Positions 33,873 through 44,906 of a stretch of 64,000 nucleotides of DNA are shown here, piece by piece. The notes beneath the pieces were generated by a model. That model searched no databases, was not told the origin of the DNA, and was given only the letters and a program-made list of their open reading frames with translations. The stretch is taken from the NCBI GenBank assembly GCA_902521075.1, contig CABYQM010000003.1, positions 1-64,000 of the forward strand, read 5' to 3'. The position numbers and the translations under genes were made by a program. This stretch comes from an uncultured Pelagibacteraceae bacterium (GTDB lineage Bacteria; Pseudomonadota; Alphaproteobacteria; Pelagibacterales; Pelagibacteraceae). How positions within the stretch are numbered: position 1 is the stretch's first letter; every line of letters begins with the position of its first letter.

Positions 33873-35699
33873 TTAAGAAGCTTCTGATAATTTAGAGAGC
33901 TTTTTTCTCTCGTGGGGATCAAGTACAGCTTTCCTTAATCTGCATGAATTTGGAGTAATTTCTAGTGCTTCATCAGAATTTAACATGCTCAATTGCTCAG
34001 CAATAGACATCTTTCTTACGGGGGTTAAAACAACATTTTCGTCTGTTCCTTGTGTCCTCATATTTGTAAGTTTTTTACCTTTCATGACATTTATAATCAT
34101 ATCACCAGGCTTAGGTGACAATCCAACAATCATACCCGAATAAACTGGATCGTTATGAGTAACAAACATTTCTCCTCTTGCCTGTAGATTATAAATTGCA
34201 AATGCTACTGCTTTTCCTTGTTCCATAGAAATTAATGCACCATTTCTTCTGCCTTCCATATCTCCCTCAAATTTTCCATAAGAATGGAATATTCTATTTA
34301 TTACTCCTGTTCCTTTAGTTAGAGTAAGAAATCTACTGGTGTATCCCATTAAACCTCTAGTTGGCGCATGAAAGATTAATCGTTTTTTATTTTTTCCAGT
34401 ATCTTTAAGATCTATTAATTTTCCTTTTCTTTTATTCATGGAGTCTATAACTTTAGAAGAGAATTCTTCGTCAAGATCCATAGTAATTTCTTCAATGGGT
34501 TCTAATTTTTCACCATTTTCATTTTTTTGAAATAAAACTCTAGGAGGGCATACTGTCATTTCAAACCCTTCACGTCTCATTTGTGTCAATAATATTTCTA
34601 ACATCAATTCACCTCTTCCGCTTATTTCAAATGAATCTTTGTTTTCATTTTCTGAAAATGAAATCCCAACATTATTTTGAGCCTCTTGAACTAATCTCTC
34701 TCTAATTTGAGTACTTGTAAGTTTTTTACCCTCAGTTCCAGCTAATGGAGAACTATTTACAGTTATCTTAATAGACATCGTTGGAGGATCAATCGGGGTT
34801 GCTTGAATTGGTATATCTACCTCAGTATCACATATTGTATCAGCAACATTTGCTTTTTCTAATCCAGCAATAACCACAATATCTCCAGCTTCACCAACTT
34901 CTATTGGAACTTTTTTAGTTCCTTCATATCTAAATATTTTTGTTAATCTACCTTCGTCAACTTTTTCTCCATCAAGATTAATTGCCTTGATTTGTTGATT
35001 TGCTTTTGCAGTACCTTGAGAAATTCTACCAACTAAACTTCTACCCAAAAAACTGTCTGCATATAAAAGAGTCGAAAGCATCGCAAAAGGCTTTGTTTTG
35101 TCAAATTCTGCTGGCTTAACATGATCTATTACCAGATCTAATAAAGGATTAAGATTATCTCGTGAACCATCTATTTCTTTGGATGCCCAGCCAGATCTTC
35201 CACTTGCGTAAATAACTGGAAAGTCTAATTGCTCCTCGTTGGCATCTAAGCTGACAAACAAGTCAAAAGTCTCATTTAAAACTTCATCAGCCCTTTGGTC
35301 AGCTTTGTCTAACTTATTAATAACCACTATTGGTTTAAGGCCTTGTTTAAGTGCTTTAGCTAATACAAATTTAGTTTGAGGCATTACCCCTTCGGCTGAG
35401 TCTATTAACAATAATGCACCATCTGCCATACTAAGAACTCTTTCAACTTCTGCAGCAAAATCTCTGTGTCCAGGTGTATCAATAATATTAATTCTAGAAT
35501 CTTTCCAATTTATGGAAGCTGGTTTGGCAAGAATTGTAATACCTCTTTCCTTTTCAAGTTCTCCAGAGTCCATTAGTCTTTCATCAACAATTTCATTTTC
35601 TCTGAAAGAACCACTCTGTTTCATTAAGTTATCAATCAAAGTAGTCTTGCCATGGTCAACGTGAGCAATTATGGTGATGTTACGTATTGTTGTTGTCAT
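33873..35699 (-). CDS. typA: Ribosome-associated GTPase TypA/BipA
   Basis: This 608-residue translational GTPase has intact G motifs: HVDHGKTTL (G1), RGITI (G2), DTPGHRDF (G3) and NKLDKADQR (G4). EF-G-like domains II, III and V follow, then the BipA-specific C-terminal region (GLMGYTSRFLTLT, MFVTHNDPVYSGMIVG). It assists 50S assembly and growth under stress or cold. It follows groEL on the same strand but is separated by a strong terminator, so it has its own promoter in 35700-35740. Confidence 0.96.
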   Translation of the reverse strand: MTTTIRNITIIAHVDHGKTTLIDNLMKQSGSFRENEIVDERLMDSGELEKERGITILAKPASINWKDSRINIIDTPGHRDFAAEVERVLSMADGALLLIDSAEGVMPQTKFVLAKALKQGLKPIVVINKLDKADQRADEVLNETFDLFVSLDANEEQLDFPVIYASGRSGWASKEIDGSRDNLNPLLDLVIDHVKPAEFDKTKPFAMLSTLLYADSFLGRSLVGRISQGTAKANQQIKAINLDGEKVDEGRLTKIFRYEGTKKVPIEVGEAGDIVVIAGLEKANVADTICDTEVDIPIQATPIDPPTMSIKITVNSSPLAGTEGKKLTSTQIRERLVQEAQNNVGISFSENENKDSFEISGRGELMLEILLTQMRREGFEMTVCPPRVLFQKNENGEKLEPIEEITMDLDEEFSSKVIDSMNKRKGKLIDLKDTGKNKKRLIFHAPTRGLMGYTSRFLTLTKGTGVINRIFHSYGKFEGDMEGRRNGALISMEQGKAVAFAIYNLQARGEMFVTHNDPVYSGMIVGLSPKPGDMIINVMKGKKLTNMRTQGTDENVVLTPVRKMSIAEQLSMLNSDEALEITPNSCRLRKAVLDPHERKKLSKLSEAS

Positions 35700-35738
35700 T
35701 TTCGCGTTCTTATATATTCAAAATATTTTTTTTCAATT

Positions 35739-35776
35739 CAAAAAAAAAGGGCAGTAAAAACTGCCCTTTTTGAATT
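35739..35776 (-). terminator. Intrinsic terminator of groES-groEL
   Basis: In the groEL direction: AAAAAGGGCAG, 6-nt loop, CTGCCC followed by T8. The stem is GC-rich for this genome and the T-run is on the correct side for the minus strand. It lies 22 bp after the groEL stop. Confidence 0.9.
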
Positions 35777-35797
35777 TTTGTTTGAGATAAATGGGGA

Positions 35798-37465
<1,668 letters not shown>

Positions 37466-37472
37466 TTATTAA

Positions 37473-37766
37473 TTATTTACCTGTTGCAATACCCATAATG
37501 TCAGATTCTTTCATTATGCTGTACTCTTTACCATCAATTTTAACTTCTGTTCCTGACCACTTACCGAATAAAACTTTATCTCCTACTTTAACGTCCATAG
37601 GTATTAGTTTTCCATCTTCAGTTTTTGCACCTCCGCCGACAGCAACAACTTTACCTTCTTGAGGTTTTTCTTGAGCTGTATCTGGAATAATTATGCCACC
37701 AGCAGTTTTTTCGCTGCTATCTAAAACTTCTATTAAAACACGGTCATGTAACGGTTTAAACTTCAT
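37473..37766 (-). CDS. groES: Co-chaperonin GroES (Hsp10)
   Basis: 97 residues, starting [29 protein letters not shown], which contains the mobile loop (about 17-32) that binds Gro[24 protein letters not shown] is the conserved C-terminal half. It caps the GroEL cavity. AAAGGAG precedes the ATG. It is the first gene of the groES-groEL unit with an RpoH-type promoter upstream. Confidence 0.98.
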   Translation of the reverse strand: MKFKPLHDRVLIEVLDSSEKTAGGIIIPDTAQEKPQEGKVVAVGGGAKTEDGKLIPMDVKVGDKVLFGKWSGTEVKIDGKEYSIMKESDIMGIATGK

Positions 37767-37792
37767 ACGAATTCTCCTTTAAATTAGCTGTC

Positions 37793-37829
37793 ATATAGAG
37801 ACATATTTAATAATTTTCAAGATCTTGAA
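37793..37829 (-). promoter_or_regulatory. RpoH-type promoter of groES-groEL with palindromic -35 region
   Basis: On the minus strand CTTGAAA (37815-37821) is followed after 14 bp by CTCTATAT (37793-37800, 6/8 to CCCCATNT). The -35 box is part of a perfect 14-bp palindrome TTCAAGATCTTGAA (37816-37829). The hsp20 promoter shares TTTCAAGATC at the same place. Predicted start about 20 nt before groES. Confidence 0.7.
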
Positions 37830-37888
37830 TAAAAATTATGGTCTAAAAAACCCAAGAATAAAGCATATTTTTAAGCTATACCTCAAGT

Positions 37889-38704
37889 ATGCCCCAAAAC
37901 TTAGACAAAGATGGATTAAGATCTAAAATAAATAGTTACGAATTATTTTTTATCGACATATGGGGAGTGATCCATAACGGATTACAAATTTTTGAAGATT
38001 CTATTGAAGTATTAGAAAATTTAAAAAAAAATAATAAAGAGTTTGTATTACTTACCAATGCTCCAAGACCAAATTCTACAGTTATTGATTTTTTAAAAAA
38101 AATGGGACTCAAAAAATATTATGAAGATGTATACACCTCAGGAGAAGCTTCATTAAAATATTTAATGGAAAATTTTCTAAATGCAAAATTTTATCATATT
38201 GGACCACCAAGAGATTTTGACTTATTTAAAAGATTTGAACAAAATAAAGTTAGTAATATTAGTCAAGCTGATTATTTTATTTGCACAGGGTTATTTGAAG
38301 ATCATGAGACAAAACTTGAATATTATAAAGATTTACTTGAGAAATTTTCAAATAAAAAATTTGTGTGTACTAATCCAGACCTAATTGTTGATAGAGGAGA
38401 TGTTAGAGAGTTTTGCGCTGGATCAGTTGCAAAAATATTTGAGGAAATTGGTGGGAAAGTAATTTACTTTGGAAAACCTTATCCTCCAGTTTATAATTTA
38501 TCTGCTAACATAAATGGTAAAAATGTTTTATGTATCGGAGATAATATGAATACAGATATAAAAGGAGCTAATATTCAAAATTTTGACAATTTGTTAATAA
38601 CGAGTGGTATACATAAAAAAGAATTAAGTAGTTTAAATATTGATAAATTAGAAAAAAAATATGGAGTGAGTGTGAATTACACTCAAACAAAATTAAAATG
38701 GTGA
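37889..38704 (+). CDS. HAD-superfamily class IIA hydrolase (NagD-like)
   Basis: This 271-residue protein has the HAD motif I in the form DIWGVIHNG, typical of the alphaproteobacterial HAD-IIA subgroup (D-x-W-G-V-x-H-N-G), motif II LLTNAPRP and motif III/IV with KPYPPVYN then CIGDNMNTDIKGA. Expected to be a phosphatase on a small phosphorylated metabolite; the substrate is unknown. It overlaps ribF by 7 bp and begins the HAD-ribF-ileS-lspA run. It is divergent from groES. Confidence 0.88.
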   Translation: MPQNLDKDGLRSKINSYELFFIDIWGVIHNGLQIFEDSIEVLENLKKNNKEFVLLTNAPRPNSTVIDFLKKMGLKKYYEDVYTSGEASLKYLMENFLNAKFYHIGPPRDFDLFKRFEQNKVSNISQADYFICTGLFEDHETKLEYYKDLLEKFSNKKFVCTNPDLIVDRGDVREFCAGSVAKIFEEIGGKVIYFGKPYPPVYNLSANINGKNVLCIGDNMNTDIKGANIQNFDNLLITSGIHKKELSSLNIDKLEKKYGVSVNYTQTKLKW

Positions 38705-39624
38705 ACAAAATTAAAATTTATAAAAATTTTGAGATTTTAAAAAAACATCAAAATGCCATGATACTAATCGGTAATTTCGATGGATTACACTTAGGACATC
38801 AAAAATTATTCAAAGAAGCAAAAAAATATAAAAAAAAATATAATTCTAAAATTGGAGTGGTGACATTTGATCCAATACCAAAAATGTACTTTAATAAAAG
38901 TATTACGAATTATCGACTTTCAAATCTTAATCAAAAAAGCAGATATTTTAATGATTATAACGTTGATTTTTTAATAAATAAAAAATTTGATAAAAAATTC
39001 TCTAAAATATCTTGTCATGATTTTATAAAAAATATTTTATGCAAAAAGTTAAGTGCAGATTATATTTTTGTTAGTAATAATTTTAGATTTGGAAATAAGA
39101 GAGAGGGGGACGTAAATCTATTAAAAAAACTTCAAAAGAAATATGATTATAAATTAATTAACCCAAAACCATTATATAAAAAAAATAAAATTATCTCTTC
39201 AACATTAATAAGAAAATTAATCGAAAATGGTAATATAAAAATTGCAAATCAACTTTTATCTAGAAATTGGTCAATAGAAGGTGTCGTTGAAAAGGGTAGA
39301 ATGATGGGAAGAAAAATTGGTTTTCCGACGTGTAACATAAATATAAAAAACTATGTAATACCAAAAGTAGGAGTTTATGCAGTTGATGTTTATATCGAAA
39401 AAAACAGAAAAAAGATCAAAGGAATAGCAAATATTGGTTATAGGCCTACTTTTAATCAAAAAAAATTATTATTAGAGGTAAATTTATTTAAATTTTCTGG
39501 AAATCTTTATAATAAAAATCTAACTATTAATTTTACAAAATTTATTAGAGGAGAAACCAAATTTAAAAATATTGATGCTTTAAAAAAACAGATAAAGAAA
39601 GATATTAAAATAGCCAAAAGATAA
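38698..39624 (+). CDS. ribF: Bifunctional riboflavin kinase / FAD synthetase
   Basis: This 308-residue enzyme makes FMN and then FAD. The N-terminal FAD synthetase (about 1-180) has the nucleotidyltransferase motif GNFDGLHLGHQ and SSTLIRKLI. The C-terminal flavokinase (about 185-308) has GRKIGFPTCNI and GVYAVDVYI. The Lys/Asn/Ile content is very high, as expected from the base composition. ATG at 38698 overlaps the HAD gene by 7 bp; a GTG one codon later is an alternative start. ileS follows after 6 bp. Confidence 0.95.
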   Translation: MVNKIKIYKNFEILKKHQNAMILIGNFDGLHLGHQKLFKEAKKYKKKYNSKIGVVTFDPIPKMYFNKSITNYRLSNLNQKSRYFNDYNVDFLINKKFDKKFSKISCHDFIKNILCKKLSADYIFVSNNFRFGNKREGDVNLLKKLQKKYDYKLINPKPLYKKNKIISSTLIRKLIENGNIKIANQLLSRNWSIEGVVEKGRMMGRKIGFPTCNINIKNYVIPKVGVYAVDVYIEKNRKKIKGIANIGYRPTFNQKKLLLEVNLFKFSGNLYNKNLTINFTKFIRGETKFKNIDALKKQIKKDIKIAKR

Positions 39625-39630
39625 AATATC

Positions 39631-42384
39631 ATGAGCAAGGAACATATAAATCTACCTAAAACAAAATTCTCAATGAAGGCAAATTTGCCAAATAAGGAGC
39701 CAAATTACATTGAATTTTGGAAGAAAATTGACCTGTACAATTTGTTAAGAAAAAAAAGCAAAGGGCAAGAAAAATTTGTGCTCCATGATGGGCCTCCATA
39801 TGCAAATGGAAATATTCATATGGGTACCGCTTTGAATAAAATTTTAAAAGACATAATTACAAAATTTCATCAAATGGATGGAAAGGACTCAGTTTATGTT
39901 CCTGGATGGGATTGCCATGGGTTGCCTATCGAGTGGAAAATTGAAGAACAATATAAAAAGAATAAAAAAAATAAAAATGATGTTCCAATAATTGAATTCA
40001 GAAAAGAATGTAGGGAGTTTGCAAACAAATGGATAGATGTTCATAAAGGAGAATTTACAAGACTTGGGGTAATTGGTGATTGGGAAAACTACTATTCAAC
40101 AATGTCATTTGATGCTGAAGCTCAAATAGTCAGAGAACTTGGAAAATTTCTTAAAGAAGGAAGCCTTTATAGAGGTTACAAGCCAGTTCTTTGGTCTACT
40201 GTTGAAAAAACAGCTTTAGCTGATGCTGAGGTTGAATACATGGATCATGTTTCAGATACTATTTATGCTGCATTTAAAGTGAAATTTTCAAATTTAGATA
40301 TAATTAAAGGTGCTGACGTAATAATTTGGACTACAACTCCCTGGACTATTCCTGCAAATAAAGCATTAGCTTACAATGCTAGCCTTAAATATGTATTGCT
40401 TGAAATTAATGATAACAAAAATTTTGTTAACAGAAAAATTGTAATTGCAAAAGATTTATTAGAACCTTTTAAAAAAGATACCTCTATAGAAAATATTAAA
40501 GTTTTAAACGAATTTTTAGGAAAAGATTTAAATGGAACTATTTGCAGTCATCCATTTTCTAAAATGGAATATAATTATGATATTCCTATGCTTGAGGCTA
40601 ATTTTGTCACCACTGAACAAGGAACAGGTATTGTACATTGTGCTCCGAGCCATGGACCAGATGACTTCAATCTTTGTTTAAATAATAATATCAAAGCAAT
40701 TGAAACAGTTGATGGTGATGGAAAATATACAAGTGAAATTAAACTTTTTGAAGGTTTACATATTTTTAAGGCTAATAACTTAATTATAGAAAAATTAGAT
40801 GAACAAAAAAATTTAGTAACAAATGGAAAACTAACTCACTCTTATCCTCATTCTTGGAGATCAAAAGCTCCACTAGTTCATAGGGCAACGCCACAATGGT
40901 TTATATCAATGGAAAGTCACGGGTTAAGAGATAAAGCATTAAAAGCTATCGATAATACAGATTTTTATCCTTCCAAAGGAAAAGAGAGAATAAAATCAAT
41001 GATTGAAACTAGACCAGACTGGTGTGTATCAAGACAAAGAGTTTGGGGTGTGCCACTACCAATTTTTATTTCAAAAAAAACTGGTGATGTTTTAGTTGAT
41101 GATGAAGTATTTGAAAATATTGCAAAAATTTATGAAAAAGAAGGTTCTGATTGTTGGTTTAATGACGATTATCAGATCTTTCTTGGAGACAAGTATAAAG
41201 CAGAAGATTATGAAAAATTATCAGACATAGTTGAAGTTTGGTTTGACAGTGGATCCACTCACTCTTTTGTTTTAGAGAAAAGAGACGACCTTAAATGGCC
41301 AGCATCTATGTATTTAGAGGGCTCAGATCAACATAGAGGATGGTTTCACTCCTCATTACTTGAATCATGTGGAACAAGAGGAGTCGCTCCATTTGAAAGC
41401 ATTCTTTCTCATGGTTTTGTCGTAGATGGAAAGGGTCTAAAAATGTCAAAGTCAACAGGTAACGTAATTGCTCCACAAGATATATTAAAAAAATATGGAG
41501 CTGATATATTAAGAATTTGGGTTGCATCTTCAAATTATGCTGAAGATTTAAGAATAGATTATTCAATTTTAGATCAACACGCTGAGTCTTATAGAAAAAT
41601 TAGAAATACATTTAGATATCTATTAGGAAATATTCAAGATCAATACGAAAATCTTGATCTAGAAAAAGTTAAATTTGAAAACTTTGATTCTCTTGAAAAA
41701 TTTATGCTTCATAGAATTTATACAATAAATGAGAATTTTAAAAATAATTTTAAAGTTTATAACTTCCATAATTTATACAAAGAATTACTAAATTTTTGCA
41801 CAGTAGAGCTTTCTGCTTTTTATTTCGATATCAGGAAAGATACTCTATATTGTGATGCTTTAAATTCCGATAAAAGAAAGAACTGTATAACTCTTTTAAA
41901 TATTATTTTGCAGTGTCTCCTAAAATGGTTTGCACCAATATTATCATTTACAACTGAAGAAATTTATCAACTAGTTAAAAAGGAAAAAGATAGCCAAAGT
42001 ATCCATTTACAAAATTTCGTTTCAGTTCCTAATTCTTGGAACGATGAAGAACTTAGCTCAGATTGGGATTATGTTAAAAAAATTAGAGATGAGGCAAATA
42101 TTTCAATAGAGAATATGAGAGCCGAAAAGTCAATTGGTTCAAGTTTAGAAGCAACAATTGAGATAAAATTAAATAAAGAATTTTACGATAAGGCAAAAAA
42201 TATTAATTTTTCTGAAATTTGTATAACCTCATCTGCCTCTGTAATTAAAGATGAAAATTTAAAAAATAGTATTGATGTAGTTGCAAAAAAGGCCCAAGGA
42301 AATAAATGTCCTATTTGTTGGAAAATTTTTGAAACGAGTTGTGAAAGACCAAATTGTGGACTTTTAAATACTAATGGGAAATGA
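39631..42384 (+). CDS. ileS: Isoleucyl-tRNA synthetase
   Basis: This 917-residue class I synthetase carries the HIGH-equivalent PYANGNIHMGTALNK, editing domain (about 180-390), GSDQHRGWFHSS, KMSKS (GLKMSKSTGNVI) and an anticodon-binding C-terminal part. The C-terminus keeps a zinc-finger-like CPICW...CERPNCG, typical of bacterial-type IleRS. Length is close to E. coli IleRS (938). It overlaps lspA by 11 bp. Confidence 0.97.
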   Translation: MSKEHINLPKTKFSMKANLPNKEPNYIEFWKKIDLYNLLRKKSKGQEKFVLHDGPPYANGNIHMGTALNKILKDIITKFHQMDGKDSVYVPGWDCHGLPIEWKIEEQYKKNKKNKNDVPIIEFRKECREFANKWIDVHKGEFTRLGVIGDWENYYSTMSFDAEAQIVRELGKFLKEGSLYRGYKPVLWSTVEKTALADAEVEYMDHVSDTIYAAFKVKFSNLDIIKGADVIIWTTTPWTIPANKALAYNASLKYVLLEINDNKNFVNRKIVIAKDLLEPFKKDTSIENIKVLNEFLGKDLNGTICSHPFSKMEYNYDIPMLEANFVTTEQGTGIVHCAPSHGPDDFNLCLNNNIKAIETVDGDGKYTSEIKLFEGLHIFKANNLIIEKLDEQKNLVTNGKLTHSYPHSWRSKAPLVHRATPQWFISMESHGLRDKALKAIDNTDFYPSKGKERIKSMIETRPDWCVSRQRVWGVPLPIFISKKTGDVLVDDEVFENIAKIYEKEGSDCWFNDDYQIFLGDKYKAEDYEKLSDIVEVWFDSGSTHSFVLEKRDDLKWPASMYLEGSDQHRGWFHSSLLESCGTRGVAPFESILSHGFVVDGKGLKMSKSTGNVIAPQDILKKYGADILRIWVASSNYAEDLRIDYSILDQHAESYRKIRNTFRYLLGNIQDQYENLDLEKVKFENFDSLEKFMLHRIYTINENFKNNFKVYNFHNLYKELLNFCTVELSAFYFDIRKDTLYCDALNSDKRKNCITLLNIILQCLLKWFAPILSFTTEEIYQLVKKEKDSQSIHLQNFVSVPNSWNDEELSSDWDYVKKIRDEANISIENMRAEKSIGSSLEATIEIKLNKEFYDKAKNINFSEICITSSASVIKDENLKNSIDVVAKKAQGNKCPICWKIFETSCERPNCGLLNTNGK

Positions 42385-42871
42385 AAAATTAAATAAACTT
42401 CTTATAGGTTTTGTATTTTTAGTTGTTTGTTTTGCTTTAGATAGACTATCAAAAATTTATATTCTAAATATCTTAAATAATGAAGGACAAGTTGATCTTT
42501 ATATAAATCAATTTTTAAATATCTATTTAGTTTGGAATACAGGGATAGGATTTGGTTTATTTTCTTCAGAAAGTAATTTTTTTTACAATTTTTTCACTTT
42601 TATTATTATCATAATAAACTTTTTAATATTGTATTTTGCACTTATTGAAACCAAAATTAAATCCTTTTTTCTAATGATTATTCTTGGCGGATCACTAGGA
42701 AATTTGTTTGACAGATTTTACTATAAAGCTGTACCAGACTTCATTGATTTAAATTATGCAGGGTATCATTGGTTTATTTTTAATGTTGCAGATATATTTA
42801 TAACTATTGGAATTATATGTCTTATTTTCATCGAATTTATATTTTATAAGAAAAACAATGAAAAAAAATAG
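42374..42871 (+). CDS. lspA: Lipoprotein signal peptidase (signal peptidase II)
   Basis: This 165-residue four-helix inner-membrane aspartyl peptidase cleaves prolipoprotein signal peptides. The two catalytic Asp are in PDFIDL (near 122) and FNVADIF (140). DRLSKI, VWNTGIGFGLF and GNLFDRFYY are further family blocks. The neighbour downstream encodes a lipoprotein that would be its substrate. The ileS-lspA order is common in bacteria. Confidence 0.96.
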   Translation: MGNEKLNKLLIGFVFLVVCFALDRLSKIYILNILNNEGQVDLYINQFLNIYLVWNTGIGFGLFSSESNFFYNFFTFIIIIINFLILYFALIETKIKSFFLMIILGGSLGNLFDRFYYKAVPDFIDLNYAGYHWFIFNVADIFITIGIICLIFIEFIFYKKNNEKK

Positions 42872-43172
42872 ATTTAAAATATTTTTATTAATTTGTATTT
42901 TGCCTTTTCTTTCATATTGTTCGGGTTTTAAAGATGCATTCGAAGGGAAAAAAAGATCTGAACAAAGCGACGAGTTTTTAGTTAAAAAAAAAAACCCACT
43001 GCGTATGCCTCCAGATATGGATAAGCTTCCTGTTCCTGGACAAGATTTGGAGATAAATAATCAGATAAGCAACGAAGATGTAAAAGATCTACTTAAAATA
43101 AAAGATAATGATAATAAAGATTCAAGCAGTGGGTCTGATTTATTAAATAATATGAAAGAAAAAATTAAGTAA
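42858..43172 (+). CDS. DUF3035 lipoprotein (alphaproteobacterial, BamF-like)
   Basis: I use the internal ATG at 42858 (MKKNRFKIFLLICILPFLSYC), where the lipoprotein signal starts; the track's 42807 start would add 17 residues read out of frame through lspA. The lipobox ends at SYC (Cys21). The mature protein has DEFLVKKKNPLRMPPDMDKLPVPG, the signature of the alphaproteobacterial DUF3035 family, and a low-complexity Asp/Lys tail. Related proteins have been linked to the outer-membrane BAM complex; that role is inferred. It overlaps lspA by 14 bp. Confidence 0.8.
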   Translation: MKKNRFKIFLLICILPFLSYCSGFKDAFEGKKRSEQSDEFLVKKKNPLRMPPDMDKLPVPGQDLEINNQISNEDVKDLLKIKDNDNKDSSSGSDLLNNMKEKIK

Positions 43173-43175
43173 ATA

Positions 43176-44351
43176 ATGGAGACAAAAAGTATTATTTATA
43201 AAAATTTTAGTAATAAAAAAAAATTATTAAATAAAAAAAGACTTGCTAATTTATTTAACTTTAAAATAGTGTTTCAAAAATATCCGCTATTGAAATCTTT
43301 GACAAATAATTACAGTTATTCATATAAAAAAAAAGATTTAAAAAATTTAAAAAAATATACTGAGTTTAATTTAGTAGGTATGGGTGGATCAGTTTTAGGC
43401 GCTCAAGCTATATATGATTTTCTTGAACATAAAATAAAAAAAAAATTTTTCTTTTTTAACAACTTGCAGAATTTTAAAATTTCAAAATCGAAAAAAAAAC
43501 GTTTAAATATTGTAATATCTAAATCGGGAAATACTTTAGAGACGGTATCAAATTTAAATCAAATCTTATCTAAACAAAAAAAAAATAATAACTTAATAAT
43601 TACAGAAAATAAAAAAAATATACTAAGATTAATTGCGAACAAGATTAGATCTGACATTATAGATCATAAAAATTACATTGGAGGAAGATATTCAGTATTG
43701 TCTGAAGTTGGAATGGTTCCTGCTGAGTTAATGGGACTAAATGAAAAAAAATTTAAAAGATTAAATTACTTAATAAAAAATAAAAGTTTCATGAATTATT
43801 TAATTCATAATGTATCATCTATTCACTCGAATGTTACTCGAGGAAAAAAAAATTCTGTAATTTTAAATTATGATGAAAAATTAAATAACTTTTTAAAATG
43901 GTACCAGCAATTATCTGCAGAGAGTTTAGGAAAAAAAGGTAAGGGCTTCTTCCCAATCATTTCTACCATGCCAAAGGATAATCATAGTCTTCTACAACTT
44001 TACTTAGATGGTCCTAAAAATAATTTCTTCAGTTTTTTTAGTTCAAGAGAGAAATCTTCATTTAAATTTAATAAAAATTTTTTAATTAATGAATTAAAAC
44101 ATATTAACAAAAAAAATGTTGATCAGTTATTACAAGCTCAAAAAAAAGCTACTCAAAATGTATTTAGTAAGAAAAAATTTTCTTTTAGAAGCTTTGAAAT
44201 TATTAACAGAAATGAGGAAACACTTGGTGAGCTTTTTACATTTTTTATATTAGAAACTTTAATGTTAAGCACATTATCAAATGTAAATCCTATTAACCAA
44301 CCTTCTGTTGAATTAATAAAAATTGAAACAAGAAATATTCTAAGAAAATAA
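43176..44351 (+). CDS. pgi: Glucose-6-phosphate isomerase, short form
   Basis: This 391-residue enzyme interconverts glucose-6-P and fructose-6-P. SIS-domain features are VGMGGSVLGAQAIYDFL, ISKSGNTLETVSNL and GGRYSVLSEVGMVPAELMG. Catalytic segments DNHSLLQLYLDGP (His) and QKKATQ (Lys near the C-terminus) are present. It is about 160 residues shorter than E. coli Pgi, mostly at the N-terminus and in loops, but the core is complete. It follows the DUF3035 gene by 3 bp and overlaps convergent rsmD by 12 bp. Confidence 0.88.
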   Translation: METKSIIYKNFSNKKKLLNKKRLANLFNFKIVFQKYPLLKSLTNNYSYSYKKKDLKNLKKYTEFNLVGMGGSVLGAQAIYDFLEHKIKKKFFFFNNLQNFKISKSKKKRLNIVISKSGNTLETVSNLNQILSKQKKNNNLIITENKKNILRLIANKIRSDIIDHKNYIGGRYSVLSEVGMVPAELMGLNEKKFKRLNYLIKNKSFMNYLIHNVSSIHSNVTRGKKNSVILNYDEKLNNFLKWYQQLSAESLGKKGKGFFPIISTMPKDNHSLLQLYLDGPKNNFFSFFSSREKSSFKFNKNFLINELKHINKKNVDQLLQAQKKATQNVFSKKKFSFRSFEIINRNEETLGELFTFFILETLMLSTLSNVNPINQPSVELIKIETRNILRK

Positions 44352-44906
44352 CTTACCAAATATTATTTTTGATAATCCATAAGTTTTTTCTCTCAATACT
44401 TTAAAATCTGCAATAAATTCTTCTTTAAACTTTTTATTTCTATGAATCACTATTAGAGTATTATTATGAGCTATTTTTAAGTCTTTAATTTTTTTTAATA
44501 ATTTATTTATATTTTTATCTTTAAATGGAGGGTCCAAATAAATTAAATCAATTTTCTCATTGTCTACATTTTCTGTTGAAATTTCGTATGCGTTTATTTC
44601 ATTTATGAATGAGTTTTTATCAATATCTAATTCTTTAAGATTTTTCTCTAAAATTTTTATAGAAGGTTTGTAATTTTCAAAAAAATACACTTTTTTTACT
44701 CCTCTTGACAAACATTCAATACCAAACGATCCAGAACCTGAAAATAAATCTAAAACAATGTCGTTTTTGAAATTAATTTTTTCATTACTAGAATGCTCTA
44801 AAATATTAAATATCGACTCTCTAACCATATCTTTTAATGGTCTTGTTGTTTTGTCTGTAGGATTATGAATTAACTTCCCCTTAAGTTTTCCACCTATTAC
44901 TCTCAT
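44340..44906 (-). CDS. rsmD: 16S rRNA (guanine966-N2)-methyltransferase
   Basis: This 188-residue Rossmann methyltransferase has an N-terminal GGKLKGKLI then RPLKDMVRESIFNIL, the RsmD start. The SAM motif is LDLFSGSGSFGIECLSRG and the catalytic tetrad DPPF. It methylates G966 in 16S rRNA on the assembled 30S subunit. It overlaps purD by 4 bp on the same strand. Confidence 0.95.
   Translation of the reverse strand: MRVIGGKLKGKLIHNPTDKTTRPLKDMVRESIFNILEHSSNEKINFKNDIVLDLFSGSGSFGIECLSRGVKKVYFFENYKPSIKILEKNLKELDIDKNSFINEINAYEISTENVDNEKIDLIYLDPPFKDKNINKLLKKIKDLKIAHNNTLIVIHRNKKFKEEFIADFKVLREKTYGLSKIIFGKLFS

Noticed and set aside
37767-37888. CIRCE element before groES
   Set aside because: No TTAGCACTC-N9-GAGTGCTAA or close variant; only RpoH-type boxes and a different palindrome.
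42807-42857. Extended start for the DUF3035 lipoprotein
   Set aside because: Would place 17 residues before the lipoprotein signal and overlap lspA by 65 bp; the ATG at 42858 fits the signal peptide.
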